From assembly GCA_016303065.1 (NCBI GenBank), contig JAEDMJ010000004.1, positions 1 through 64,000 of the forward strand: 64,000 bases of DNA. The letters run 5' to 3'. This DNA is from Clostridiales bacterium. GTDB taxonomy: Bacteria; Bacillota; Clostridia; Oscillospirales; QAMX01. Below the pieces are notes generated by a model that saw only the letters and a program-made list of their open reading frames with translations, was not told where the DNA came from and ran no database searches. Positions 9,450 through 17,022 of the stretch are shown here, in pieces (the first letter of the stretch is position 1; the number at the start of each line of letters is the position of its first letter). Both the position numbers and the translations under genes were made by a program.

Positions 9450-9478
9450 ATTATACTATTTTTCAATATAAAAATCAA
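9450..9478 (-). promoter_or_regulatory. SigmaA-type promoter of the exopolysaccharide operon
   Basis: TTGATT at 9478-9473 and a perfect TATAAT at 9455-9450 are separated by 17 bases. Transcription would start near 9443 and read the phosphoglycosyl transferase first. The promoter is divergent from the one at 9528-9556. Confidence 0.75.
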
Positions 9479-9527
9479 TATATCGCCCCGGCGAAAAAAA
9501 CTGCCCGGTCTTTTTGCCGATAAAGTA

Positions 9528-9556
9528 TTGCGGAGAAAATTTTTATGTGCTATACT
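9528..9556 (+). promoter_or_regulatory. SigmaA-type promoter of the 9611 gene
   Basis: TTGCGG at 9528-9533 and TATACT at 9551-9556 with 17-base spacing, 54 bases before the chosen start. An ATG at 9545 lies inside this promoter, which is why I do not use it as the start. Confidence 0.6.
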
Positions 9557-9610
9557 TGCGGCAAGGAGCTGCCGGAATACCGGCGATCCGGCAAAGAAAG
9601 GGGATGCAGT

Positions 9611-10840
9611 ATGAACAAGCGAATGAACAGAAAGCGTTTCAACATCGGAACCTATATTCTCCAGCCATATGCGAGAAGCGAGGCGCACATCCGCGACCTT
9701 GCCGAATGCGGCATTGACTTTGTCGTCTGCATGGGGGATGACCGTTCCGCGCTCGACCTTTTTGAAAAATACGGCGTCGGAGCGATAGTTTCCGGCATCG
9801 TGCCGGGCTGGTGGGGCGGGGACGGTGAAAACGCCGGAAAACTGGAAGAGACCAACCCGCCGGAAAAGTACGAATCGGCTGCAAGGACTTTTGCCGACCA
9901 TCCTGCAATCTGGGGGATCGACATGGGAGACGAGCCGTCGGCCCTTGACTTCCCCTATTACGGACGGATTATCGCCGATGCAGACCGGAATTTTGAAAAC
10001 CAGTTTGCCTATCTGAACCTTTATCCCAACTACGCTTCGGTTTCACAGAATTCATCGGCTCAGACGGTGAACCAGCTCGGAACGCCGACTTACGGCGAGC
10101 ACATCGCGCAGTATTGCAGGTATGTTCCGACGGACTATATATGCTACGATTTCTATATGTACAGCATCAATGTGGCGAAGGCATACGAAAATCTGCGTGT
10201 CGTGTCGAATGCCTGCCGGGCCACGGGGCGGGATATGTGGATCGTTCTGCAGGTGAACTCCAGCCGGCCGGAAGAGTGGATGAGCGAGGATCAGCTTCGC
10301 TTTCAGGCGTATTCGGCCATGGCCTTTGGCGCGAAGAACATTATCTGGGCCTGCTATACTGCCGGATGGTGGCACAATCAGGTGCTTGATGAGAACGGGG
10401 AGAAAACGGAGCAGTACGGAAAGCTCAGAAAAGTCAACGGCGAGATAAGGCGCATTGCCGATGAATATATGCGCTTCGAACGCGTTTCCACGCACTTTGT
10501 CGGGTTTGAGGGTCATCCCGACATGGAGGGCGTCGGACAGGAAACTGTCGGGGCTTTGGACACGGGAGTGTTTTTAGGCGTAAAATCGGACGCCGGAGCT
10601 CCGATCGTCGTTGGACAGATGGTTTCCAGGGAGAGAAACGGTGAATACGCGCTCATGGTCTGCGCGGCCGACGACGCTTTCGGCAGGAACCCAAAGGAAT
10701 ACAGCGTCGTGTTTTCGGCAAACGGAAGAACCGTGCGCGCGGTGGGGGGAAGCGGAGAAGCGGATGTAAAAAGGCTTCCCGACGGACGCTTTGCCGTGCC
10801 GATAAGCAGCTGCGGAGGAGTTCTCATAATTGCAAAGTGA
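9611..10840 (+). CDS. TIM-barrel glycoside hydrolase-like protein, family unassigned
   Basis: A 409-residue cytoplasmic protein without a signal peptide. The first about 330 residues read as a (beta/alpha)8 barrel: repeated hydrophobic strands, WGIDMGDEPS with a candidate acid/base glutamate, and DYICYDFYMYS. The last 80 residues look like a small beta domain. The pattern recalls clan GH-A enzymes such as GH42-type beta-galactosidases, but I cannot place it in a family. Start ATG 9611 has GGGG seven bases upstream and follows the promoter. It is a single gene with its own promoter, ending at a terminator shared with the converging cotJ operon. Confidence 0.62.
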   Translation: MNKRMNRKRFNIGTYILQPYARSEAHIRDLAECGIDFVVCMGDDRSALDLFEKYGVGAIVSGIVPGWWGGDGENAGKLEETNPPEKYESAARTFADHPAIWGIDMGDEPSALDFPYYGRIIADADRNFENQFAYLNLYPNYASVSQNSSAQTVNQLGTPTYGEHIAQYCRYVPTDYICYDFYMYSINVAKAYENLRVVSNACRATGRDMWIVLQVNSSRPEEWMSEDQLRFQAYSAMAFGAKNIIWACYTAGWWHNQVLDENGEKTEQYGKLRKVNGEIRRIADEYMRFERVSTHFVGFEGHPDMEGVGQETVGALDTGVFLGVKSDAGAPIVVGQMVSRERNGEYALMVCAADDAFGRNPKEYSVVFSANGRTVRAVGGSGEADVKRLPDGRFAVPISSCGGVLIIAK

Positions 10841-10872
10841 GAGCGCGGACTGCTTTTCTATTTTTTTCAAAA

Positions 10873-10907
10873 AACAGGCACACCGGTTTTTGCCGGTGCG
10901 CCTGTTT
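10873..10907. terminator. Bidirectional terminator between the 9611 gene and cotJC
   Basis: A long inverted repeat (AACAGGCACACCGG against CCGGTGCGCCTGTTT, nearly perfect, six-base loop) flanked by A-rich DNA on the left and T-rich DNA on the right. It sits between converging genes and can end both transcripts. Confidence 0.8.
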
Positions 10908-10925
10908 TGAAGAAAATGGTGTTTT

Positions 10926-11531
10926 TCAGCCCTTTCTCCCGTTGAAGGCGGGGTTGAAGGCGTAAAAATTCTTGGAATTAAGCTGTTCGGTGACGATGCG
11001 GAGCGCTTCGCCGAAACGCTGGAAATGAGTGATCTCTCTTTGGCGCAGGAATCGGATCGCGTCGCGGACGTCGGGGTCGTCGCAGAGCCAGAGGATGTTG
11101 TCGTAGGTGGTGCGGGCCTTTTGCTCTGCCGCCATGTCTTCGCTCAGATCGGTTATGGGATCGCCTTTCGATGCGAACGCAAGCGCGTCGAAGGGGACGC
11201 CCGCCGCGTTTACGGGATAGACGCCGATTCCGTGGTCGGTGAAGTAGGCTTCAAATCCGCCGCGCTTTATCTCGTCCACCGAGAGGTCGCGCGTGAGCTG
11301 ATGGACGATGGCGGAAACCATTTCGGAGTGCCCCAGTTCCTCCGTGCCAATATCGGTCAGTACGGCCTTGACCTTGTCGTAAGGCATGGAGAATCTCTGG
11401 GAGAGGTATCTGTTTGCCGCGCCGAGTTCCCCGTCAGGGCCGCCCAGCTGGGTTATGACTATCCGCGCCAGGGCGGGGTTTGTGTTTTTGATTTTGACGG
11501 GGTATGCGAGCATTTTATCGTAAGTCCACAT
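10926..11531 (-). CDS. cotJC: Spore coat manganese catalase-like protein CotJC
   Basis: A 201-residue four-helix-bundle protein of the manganese catalase family found in spore coats. Di-manganese ligand motifs are visible: TEELGHSEMV and a second region MAAEQKARTTYDNI followed by REITHFQRFGE. Manganese catalases split hydrogen peroxide; CotJC is a coat component with this fold. ATG 11531 has GGGAGG eight bases upstream. It is third in the cotJA-cotJB-cotJC operon. Its presence implies that the organism forms endospores or descends from a spore former. Confidence 0.93.
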   Translation of the reverse strand: MWTYDKMLAYPVKIKNTNPALARIVITQLGGPDGELGAANRYLSQRFSMPYDKVKAVLTDIGTEELGHSEMVSAIVHQLTRDLSVDEIKRGGFEAYFTDHGIGVYPVNAAGVPFDALAFASKGDPITDLSEDMAAEQKARTTYDNILWLCDDPDVRDAIRFLRQREITHFQRFGEALRIVTEQLNSKNFYAFNPAFNGRKG

Positions 11532-11534
11532 TGG

Positions 11535-11780
11535 CTAAACCTCCCAGGGCCAGGGGCCGGTCACCCAGCTCCAGTATTCAGTGTCGTCGGTGTTCTGCGC
11601 CGTAAGCGGTCCGTACTTTTCCTGATAGGTTTTTACCGCTTTTTGGAAATCGGCCCGGCGTTCTTCATGGTACTTGAGCGCGTTAGGGCACTCGGGATGT
11701 GTATCGAGAAAAAGGGCCGCGTCGTCCATTGCAAAACGCTGGCTCTGTATTTCGGTCAAAAGCTTTCCTTTCTCAGTCAC
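11535..11780 (-). CDS. cotJB: Spore coat protein CotJB
   Basis: An 81-residue protein with the CotJB pattern: an N-terminal helix, ALFLDTHPECPNALKYH, then AVKTYQEKYGPLT and a tryptophan-rich tail ending in GPWPWEV. It starts at GTG 11780, overlapping the cotJA stop by four bases (GTGA), and ends three bases before cotJC. It is a structural partner of CotJC in the spore coat. Confidence 0.93.
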   Translation of the reverse strand: MTEKGKLLTEIQSQRFAMDDAALFLDTHPECPNALKYHEERRADFQKAVKTYQEKYGPLTAQNTDDTEYWSWVTGPWPWEV

Positions 11781-11947
11781 TTTGCTTCCTCCGTTCCCAA
11801 AAAAGGTTTGTCGAGGGCGGGGAAGATCGTCCCGCGTTTGAGCGCGGTGTCTGTGTCATAGGGCGTTTCCCATGGCTGGATCGGCACATAGCTCATGGCG
11901 AGCGCCATGCCGCCGGAGGACACCTGCGCGGTCTGTCTGTCTTCCAA
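11777..11947 (-). CDS. cotJA: Spore coat-associated protein CotJA (56 residues)
   Basis: I read this short gene directly from the sequence. It starts at TTG 11947 with GGGAG nine bases upstream and encodes a small protein containing YVPIQPWETPYD and ALKRGTIFPALDKPF, the diagnostic CotJA motif. Its stop overlaps the cotJB GTG. In other species CotJA needs CotJC for coat assembly. No clear sigmaE- or sigmaK-type promoter was found upstream, although family knowledge predicts mother-cell expression. Confidence 0.9.
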   Translation of the reverse strand: MEDRQTAQVSSGGMALAMSYVPIQPWETPYDTDTALKRGTIFPALDKPFLGTEEAK

Positions 11948-12025
11948 ATTTATTTACTCCCTTTTTGTTTGTGTGGCGGTGGACCCGTCCGTATCATGCT
12001 ATGTGCCGGGAGCGGCGTTTGTTAC

Positions 12026-12055
12026 TTGACATTGCAAAGGCTGTTGTGCTATTAT
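12026..12055 (+). promoter_or_regulatory. SigmaA-type promoter of the sugar isomerase-like gene
   Basis: A perfect TTGACA at 12026-12031 and TATTAT at 12050-12055 with 18-base spacing, 30 bases before the GTG start. Confidence 0.65.
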
Positions 12056-12085
12056 ATCGGTAAGAATATATGGAGGTGCTTTACT

Positions 12086-12967
12086 GTGAGCAAGTTTGTA
12101 ATATCGGGTTTTGCGGATGAAGCCGCAAAATACGTGGACCAGCAGATGGACGTTCTCGATCCGATCGGTATAAGATACATCGAGCTTCGCGGCTGCGGAG
12201 ACAAGAATATCGGCGATCTGACAAAGGAAGAGGGCGAAGCCCTGGCAAAAAAGCTTTCCGACCGGGGATATAAGGTCAGCGCGATCGGTTCCGGCGTCGG
12301 AAAGACCAAGATCGACAGCGATCTTGACGCGCACTTTGCATTTTTCATGAACAACCTTCTGATGGCGCAGATTTTCAACGCGCCGTATATCAGAATGTTC
12401 AGCTTCTATCCCCCCGCAAGCGGAGAGCCGATTTCCGCTTTCCGCGACAAGGTTCTGTTTCAGTGGGAGAGATATGTCCGCGAGGCGGACAAGGCCGGCG
12501 TAAAGCTTCTCCACGAGAACGAGGGCGGAATTTTCGGACAGATGCCGTATCCCTGCCTTGACCTTGCCGAAAACCTTGGGATCGGACTTATTTTCGACCC
12601 GTCCAACTTTATACAGTCCGGCGTCAAGCCCTGGCCCGACGCTTTCTGCATTCTCAGAAAACATATTAAGTATATGCACATCAAAGACTGCCGCATGAGC
12701 GACGGTCAGGTTCAGCCCTGCGGTTACGGCGACGGAAATCTGGCAAGGATCTTTACGGAGCTTGACAAAATGGGCTTTGAAGGCTTCCTCTCCCTCGAGC
12801 CCCATCTGAGCAAGTTTGACGGCTTTGACGGTCTTGAGTTTGAAGGCGGCAAGAAACAGACGATTTTTGCCATGGCGGATTCCGGCGCGAAGACATTCAA
12901 TATCGCGGCGGAGGCGCTCTTTGCAACGCTGAGAAGCGTCGGTCTCGAGCCCTCCTTCGAGTGGTAA
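12086..12967 (+). CDS. Sugar phosphate isomerase/epimerase-like TIM barrel protein
   Basis: A 293-residue protein of the AP-endonuclease-2/xylose isomerase-like TIM barrel family. Signatures are IRYIELRGC near the N-terminus, LLHENEGGIFG with a metal-ligand glutamate, IGLIFDPSNF, and KYMHIKDCR with GDGNLARIF, where the histidine and aspartate help bind the metal. GTG 12086 is preceded by GGAGG at eight bases; the frame continues upstream through the promoter, so longer starts are excluded. The next gene is a GH31 glycosidase, so a role in an unusual sugar is likely. The substrate is unknown. Confidence 0.8.
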   Translation: MSKFVISGFADEAAKYVDQQMDVLDPIGIRYIELRGCGDKNIGDLTKEEGEALAKKLSDRGYKVSAIGSGVGKTKIDSDLDAHFAFFMNNLLMAQIFNAPYIRMFSFYPPASGEPISAFRDKVLFQWERYVREADKAGVKLLHENEGGIFGQMPYPCLDLAENLGIGLIFDPSNFIQSGVKPWPDAFCILRKHIKYMHIKDCRMSDGQVQPCGYGDGNLARIFTELDKMGFEGFLSLEPHLSKFDGFDGLEFEGGKKQTIFAMADSGAKTFNIAAEALFATLRSVGLEPSFEW

Positions 12968-12993
12968 AAAAAACACAAAGCTGTAATATGCGG

Positions 12994-13020
12994 CGCCCCT
13001 GCATTGACCGTGCAGGGGCG
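12994..13020 (+). terminator. Hairpin after the isomerase-like gene
   Basis: A ten-base-pair GC stem (CGCCCCTGCA against TGCAGGGGCG) with a seven-base loop. The T tract is weak, so it may attenuate rather than stop transcription into the GH31 gene. Confidence 0.6.
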
Positions 13021-13124
13021 TTCTGACAAAACCGCGTTTTTGAAAAAAGCTTTCCGGCGCGGCAGTGAAAAATGCCGGGAAAGCAAAAAAACGCCCGCGG
13101 CGCTTTGACAGACCGAGGTGAAGA

Positions 13125-15098
13125 ATGAAATATATTAAATGCGAGGATTGTCTGAAGATCCGGGACGGACATGAGCTTATCGAGATTCGCCCCTGGGGCA
13201 AGGACTCCATCCGCGTGCGCTCGACGCTTAATCCGGGGTTTTCCGAAAAGGAAAAAGGCCTTCTTCCCGCGAAAGAAGGCTCCGAATGGGTGTTTGAGCT
13301 CTCGGAAAACGGCGCGTCGGTCACAAACGGAAAAATCCGCTGCTCGGTTACGCCGGGAGGCTGTCTCAGCTTTTACCGGGACGACAAGCTTGTTCTGGCG
13401 GAGTATTACCGCGGACGGGACGCAAACCAGCACAGCCGCCCAATAAACATGATGGCGCGGCAGTACCGGACAAAGGGCGGGGATTTTGAAGCGTTCGCGC
13501 GCTTTGAATCGAACCCCGGGGAAAAGCTTTTCGGCATGGGACAGTATCAGCAGCCGGAACTGAACCTTAAAGGCTGCGTTTTGGCTCTGGAACAGCGCAA
13601 CAGCCAGATAAGCATTCCGTTTTACATTTCGAGCGAGGGCTACGGATTTCTCTGGAACCACCCGGGAACGGGCGAGGTGAGCTTTGGCCGCAACTACACC
13701 CTGTGGCACGCGGACTGCTGTGACGAGCTGGACTACTGGGTCACGGTTGGGGATACTCCGAAAAAGCTTCTTGAAAACTATACCGGCGTAACGGGGCGGG
13801 CGCCGAGGTTTCCGAAAAACGCCCTCGGTCTCTGGCAGTCAAAGCTTCGCTATCGGACCCAGGACGAGGTTCTGGAGGTCGCGCGGGAGTACCGCCGCCG
13901 GGGGATCCCCCTGGACGTGATCGTGATCGACTTCTTTCATTGGCGCCACCAGGGCGACTGGTGCTTTGATCCGGATTTCTGGCCGGATCCGAAGGCGATG
14001 GTCGACGAGCTGAAATCCATGGGTATCAGATGCCTGATCTCAATATGGCCGACGAGCGATTCGGAGAGCCTGAACTATGAGGAGCTTCGCGAAAGAGGTC
14101 TTCTGGTGAGGGCTGTCGACGGAACTCAGCAGCAGATAACCTGGGGCGGCAGCAATGTTGTGTTTGTGGACGCCACGAACCCGGAGGCCAGGGACTTCGT
14201 TTGGGAAAAGGCAAAGAAGAATTATTACGACTGCGGAATAGATATGTTCTGGCTGGACTGCAACGAGCCGGAATTTTCCGCGGCGGACGCCCACGGGTAC
14301 AGCTTTTTTGCAGGACCTCTGGAAAAATGCGCAGGACTCTATCCGAAACTGCATATGCAGACCTTTCGGGACGGTATGCTCGGCGAAGGGCGGACGGATA
14401 TCGTGAACCTGTCCAGAAGCGCATGGGTCGGAAGCCAGCAGATGGGCTCGGTGATCTGGTCGGGAGACGTCCAGTCGGATTTTGTGGCGCTTCGGGACCA
14501 GCTTTCGGCCGGTCTGAACATCGGGCTTGCCGGAATACCGTGGTGGAGCTCCGATACGGGCGGGTTCCAGGGGAGCAGCGTTGAGGATCCGGGCTTTGCC
14601 GAACTTCTGATCCGGTGGTTCCAGTTTTCGGCGTTTTCGCCCGTGCTCAGAATGCACGGGGACCGGGCGCCGCACGATATCCCGCCGCTTTCGGATTCCG
14701 GCGGCGGAAAGATGACCACCGGACGCCCAAACGAGCTTTGGAGCTACGGCGAAGAGGCGGAGCGCATCTTCTGCAAGTATCTGAACATCCGCCTTGAAAT
14801 GAAAGACTATCTGTCGTCGCTTATGGACGAGGCCAGTGAGAACGGTTCTCCCGTAATGCGCACGATGTTCTACGAATTTCCCGAGGACGAACGGTGCTGG
14901 GAGCTGGACGATCAGTACATGCTTGGCCCGCGCTTTTTGGTCGCTCCGGTTCTCCGGGCGGGAATGCAGAGGCGCGATGTGTATCTTCCGGAGGGAAGCT
15001 GGCGCAGCATTCACGGCGGACCGGTTGTGACCGGAGGCAGAACCGTCTGCGCGGAAACGCCCCTCGACATTATCCCCGTCTTTGAGAGGGTGGACTGA
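13125..15098 (+). CDS. Glycoside hydrolase family 31 (alpha-xylosidase/alpha-glucosidase type)
   Basis: A 657-residue intracellular glycosidase. The N-terminal beta-sandwich occupies about residues 1-210 and the catalytic barrel follows with IDFFHWRHQGDWCFDPDFWPDP. The GH31 nucleophile region is MFWLDCNEPEF (Asp378), and the acid/base is the Asp in WSGD at about residue 448. SSDTGGF and a late RMHGDRAPHD complete the pocket. There is no signal peptide. GAGGTGA precedes the ATG. The overall pattern (WWSSDTGGF, short C-terminal domain) fits YicI-like alpha-xylosidases better than maltases, but that is a judgement by eye. Confidence 0.9.
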   Translation: MKYIKCEDCLKIRDGHELIEIRPWGKDSIRVRSTLNPGFSEKEKGLLPAKEGSEWVFELSENGASVTNGKIRCSVTPGGCLSFYRDDKLVLAEYYRGRDANQHSRPINMMARQYRTKGGDFEAFARFESNPGEKLFGMGQYQQPELNLKGCVLALEQRNSQISIPFYISSEGYGFLWNHPGTGEVSFGRNYTLWHADCCDELDYWVTVGDTPKKLLENYTGVTGRAPRFPKNALGLWQSKLRYRTQDEVLEVAREYRRRGIPLDVIVIDFFHWRHQGDWCFDPDFWPDPKAMVDELKSMGIRCLISIWPTSDSESLNYEELRERGLLVRAVDGTQQQITWGGSNVVFVDATNPEARDFVWEKAKKNYYDCGIDMFWLDCNEPEFSAADAHGYSFFAGPLEKCAGLYPKLHMQTFRDGMLGEGRTDIVNLSRSAWVGSQQMGSVIWSGDVQSDFVALRDQLSAGLNIGLAGIPWWSSDTGGFQGSSVEDPGFAELLIRWFQFSAFSPVLRMHGDRAPHDIPPLSDSGGGKMTTGRPNELWSYGEEAERIFCKYLNIRLEMKDYLSSLMDEASENGSPVMRTMFYEFPEDERCWELDDQYMLGPRFLVAPVLRAGMQRRDVYLPEGSWRSIHGGPVVTGGRTVCAETPLDIIPVFERVD

Positions 15099-15167
15099 TT
15101 CCGGTAAGCCGTTAATCTGCAAAGAAAAAAGCGGGATTTGGGAAAATGCTTTGGCGGACTTCTCGTA

Positions 15168-15196
15168 TTGACTTGCGCTCTGCGGCGTTGTATAAT
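15168..15196 (+). promoter_or_regulatory. SigmaA-type promoter of the chrA-like gene
   Basis: TTGACT at 15168-15173, 17-base spacer, TATAAT at 15191-15196, 29 bases before the ATG. Confidence 0.78.
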
Positions 15197-15225
15197 TATA
15201 ATGATTAAAATTCGAGGTCGGCTGA

Positions 15226-15825
15226 ATGGAATTTCTCAAACTCTTCTGGACTTTTTTCAAGATTGGTCTCTTTACTTTCGGCGGCGGGTACGCCATGATC
15301 CCGATGATAACCGACGAAGTCGTCGCCAACAACTGGGTGGACATGGAGACGGTTGTCGACTTTATCGCCGTTTCGGAGTCAACTCCGGGGCCCTTTGCAG
15401 TCAACATTGCAACTTTTGTCGGCTGCAAGGTCGGCAATGAGCTCGGCGGACCGTTCCTCGGCGCACTTGGCGCTGCCTGTACGACTCTGGGGGTCATACT
15501 TCCGTCGTATATCATAATACTGATTGTGTCGAAGTTCTTCTATTCGGTCAAGGACAACCGCTTTGTCTCCGGCGCGCTTTCCGGAATCCATCCCGCTGTC
15601 ATCGGGCTTATCGGGGCTGCGGCGGCAAGCATTCTCTTAAAGAACGTTTTGCCCTCGGGAACCTGGGCTTTGTCCGAGCTTGACTGGGTGTCGCTTTTGA
15701 CGACGGCAGGACTTCTGGGGCTTTCGCGGATAAAGCTCGGCGCAAAAAAGAAGCCTCTCAACCCCCTGATAATCATCGGGCTCGGCGCACTGGTCGGAAT
15801 CGTTGTTTACGGCGTGATTCTTTAG
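15226..15825 (+). CDS. Single-domain CHR (chromate transporter family) membrane protein
   Basis: A 199-residue polytopic protein carrying one CHR domain: FKIGLFTFGGGYAMIPMI at residues 11-28, WVDMETVVDFIAVSESTPGPFAVNIATFVG, and five to six hydrophobic helices. Short CHR proteins usually come as an adjacent pair that forms the transporter together; only one is present here. In gut anaerobes the true substrate is unlikely to be chromate and may be another oxyanion. It stands alone with its own promoter. Confidence 0.88.
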   Translation: MEFLKLFWTFFKIGLFTFGGGYAMIPMITDEVVANNWVDMETVVDFIAVSESTPGPFAVNIATFVGCKVGNELGGPFLGALGAACTTLGVILPSYIIILIVSKFFYSVKDNRFVSGALSGIHPAVIGLIGAAAASILLKNVLPSGTWALSELDWVSLLTTAGLLGLSRIKLGAKKKPLNPLIIIGLGALVGIVVYGVIL

Positions 15826-15887
15826 AGCCTCAGGAAAATCGTTTTGTTTTATAAGCAGTAAATCTGAAATATAAAGGATGGTAGAAT

Positions 15888-16607
15888 ATGAGAATTATCG
15901 TCGATACCCCTGAAAACATTGCGCGCCTTGCCGCAAAGCGCTATGTCGCCCTTTTGAAAGAAAAGCCCAACGCCGTGCTTGGCTACGCCACCGGTTCAAC
16001 GCCCCTGGGGCTTTACGGGGAGCTTGCGCGCCTCAACGCGGCGGGAGAGGTTTCCTTTGCCGACGCGGTGACGTTTAATCTTGACGAGTACGTCGGACTT
16101 GACGGAACGCATGACCAGAGCTATCGCTGGTTTATGGACAAAAACCTCTTTGACCGCATAGACATTAAAAAAGAGAACACCCACGTCCCCTGCGGGATCG
16201 GCATGACCGATGAAAAAGCCGCCGGGTATGACCGCCAGATTGAAGCCGCCGGCGGGATCGATCTCCAGCTTCTGGGAATCGGCAACAACGGCCACATCGG
16301 CTTCAACGAGCCGGGAACTCCCTTCGGTTCCGTCACCCATGTCGTCGAACTCACCGAATCCACAAGACAGGCCAACGCCCGCTTCTTTGCCTCTATCGAC
16401 GAGGTTCCCACCGCTGCGGTTTCGATGGGAATCAAGACCGTCATGAACGCCAGAAGCATTATCTTTATCGCCCTTGGAAGCGCGAAAGCTGAGATCGTCA
16501 AAAAGATGATCTGCGGCGAGGTCACTCCCGAGGTTCCCGCCTCCGTTCTCCAGCTCCACCCGGACGTCGAGGTTTACATCGACCACGCCGCCGCGGCGCT
16601 CCTCTGA
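15888..16607 (+). CDS. nagB: Glucosamine-6-phosphate deaminase
   Basis: A 239-residue enzyme that converts glucosamine 6-phosphate to fructose 6-phosphate and ammonia, the committing step of amino-sugar breakdown. Motifs are GYATGSTPLGLY at about residue 31, FNLDEYVGL (catalytic Asp/Glu), LLGIGNNGHIGFNEPG and VSMGIKTVMNAR. It is shorter than the 266-residue E. coli enzyme and lacks the C-terminal allosteric extension, as is usual in Firmicutes. No nagA or transporter is adjacent. It ends at a strong terminator. Confidence 0.95.
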   Translation: MRIIVDTPENIARLAAKRYVALLKEKPNAVLGYATGSTPLGLYGELARLNAAGEVSFADAVTFNLDEYVGLDGTHDQSYRWFMDKNLFDRIDIKKENTHVPCGIGMTDEKAAGYDRQIEAAGGIDLQLLGIGNNGHIGFNEPGTPFGSVTHVVELTESTRQANARFFASIDEVPTAAVSMGIKTVMNARSIIFIALGSAKAEIVKKMICGEVTPEVPASVLQLHPDVEVYIDHAAAALL

Positions 16608-16630
16608 TATTTGCGAAAAGTCCGATATTC

Positions 16631-16665
16631 CGCCGCCCGCAGAAAAACTTCTGCGGGCGGCGTTT
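16631..16665 (+). terminator. nagB terminator
   Basis: A perfect 14-base-pair stem (CGCCGCCCGCAGAA and its complement) with a four-base loop, followed by TTTTGT. Confidence 0.85.
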
Positions 16666-16669
16666 TGTG

Positions 16670-16698
16670 TTGACTTTGGAAATTGCCGGGAGTATAAT
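16670..16698 (+). promoter_or_regulatory. SigmaA-type promoter of the csoR-like operon
   Basis: TTGACT at 16670-16675, 17-base spacer, TATAAT at 16693-16698. The candidate operator lies immediately downstream. Confidence 0.78.
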
Positions 16699-16706
16699 AT
16701 CCGCGG

Positions 16707-16725
16707 TATCCCCGGTGGGGGGATA
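16707..16725 (+). promoter_or_regulatory. Candidate CsoR-type operator
   Basis: A perfect palindrome TATCCCC - five bases - GGGGATA, nine bases after the -10 box and overlapping the expected transcription start. CsoR-family repressors bind GC-tract palindromes with AT flanks of this kind. Its position upstream of a CsoR-like gene suggests autorepression. Confidence 0.6.
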
Positions 16726-16752
16726 TTTTTGGGGGATAAGGGAGGGGATTTT

Positions 16753-17022
16753 GTGAAGCATGAACACGAATCGACCGATGCGGTCATAAACCGGCTTTCG
16801 CGGGCAATCGGACACCTGGAGGCGGTGAAGCGAATGGTTGAGGAGGGGCGCGACTGTTCCGAGGTTTTGATACAGCTTGCCGCCGTGAAAGCCGCAATAA
16901 ACAATACGGGTAAGCTCATCCTTAAAGACCACATCGATCACTGCATCGTTGACGCCGTGCTCAACGGGGACGACGCGGCCATAGCGGAGCTCCACTCTGC
17001 AATAGACAGGTTTGTGGTCTGA
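16753..17022 (+). CDS. CsoR/FrmR-family metal- or sulfur-sensing repressor
   Basis: An 89-residue all-helical repressor of the DUF156 family. The effector residues fall as Cys35 (DCSEVL), His60 and Cys64 (KDHIDHC), the C-H-C set of copper-sensing CsoR proteins, though persulfide sensors of the same family share the two cysteines. GTG 16753 follows GGAGGGG with a five-base gap. The downstream gene is an EamA exporter rather than a copper ATPase, so the inducer is not obvious. A matching palindrome overlaps its promoter. Confidence 0.88.
   Translation: MKHEHESTDAVINRLSRAIGHLEAVKRMVEEGRDCSEVLIQLAAVKAAINNTGKLILKDHIDHCIVDAVLNGDDAAIAELHSAIDRFVV

Noticed and set aside
11699..12967. Longer start of the isomerase-like gene
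   Set aside because: The extension runs antisense through cotJA and over the promoter at 12026-12055.
14040..15515. A 491-codon open frame on the minus strand
   Set aside because: Shadow of the GH31 and CHR genes; it crosses their promoter region and shows no recognisable domain.
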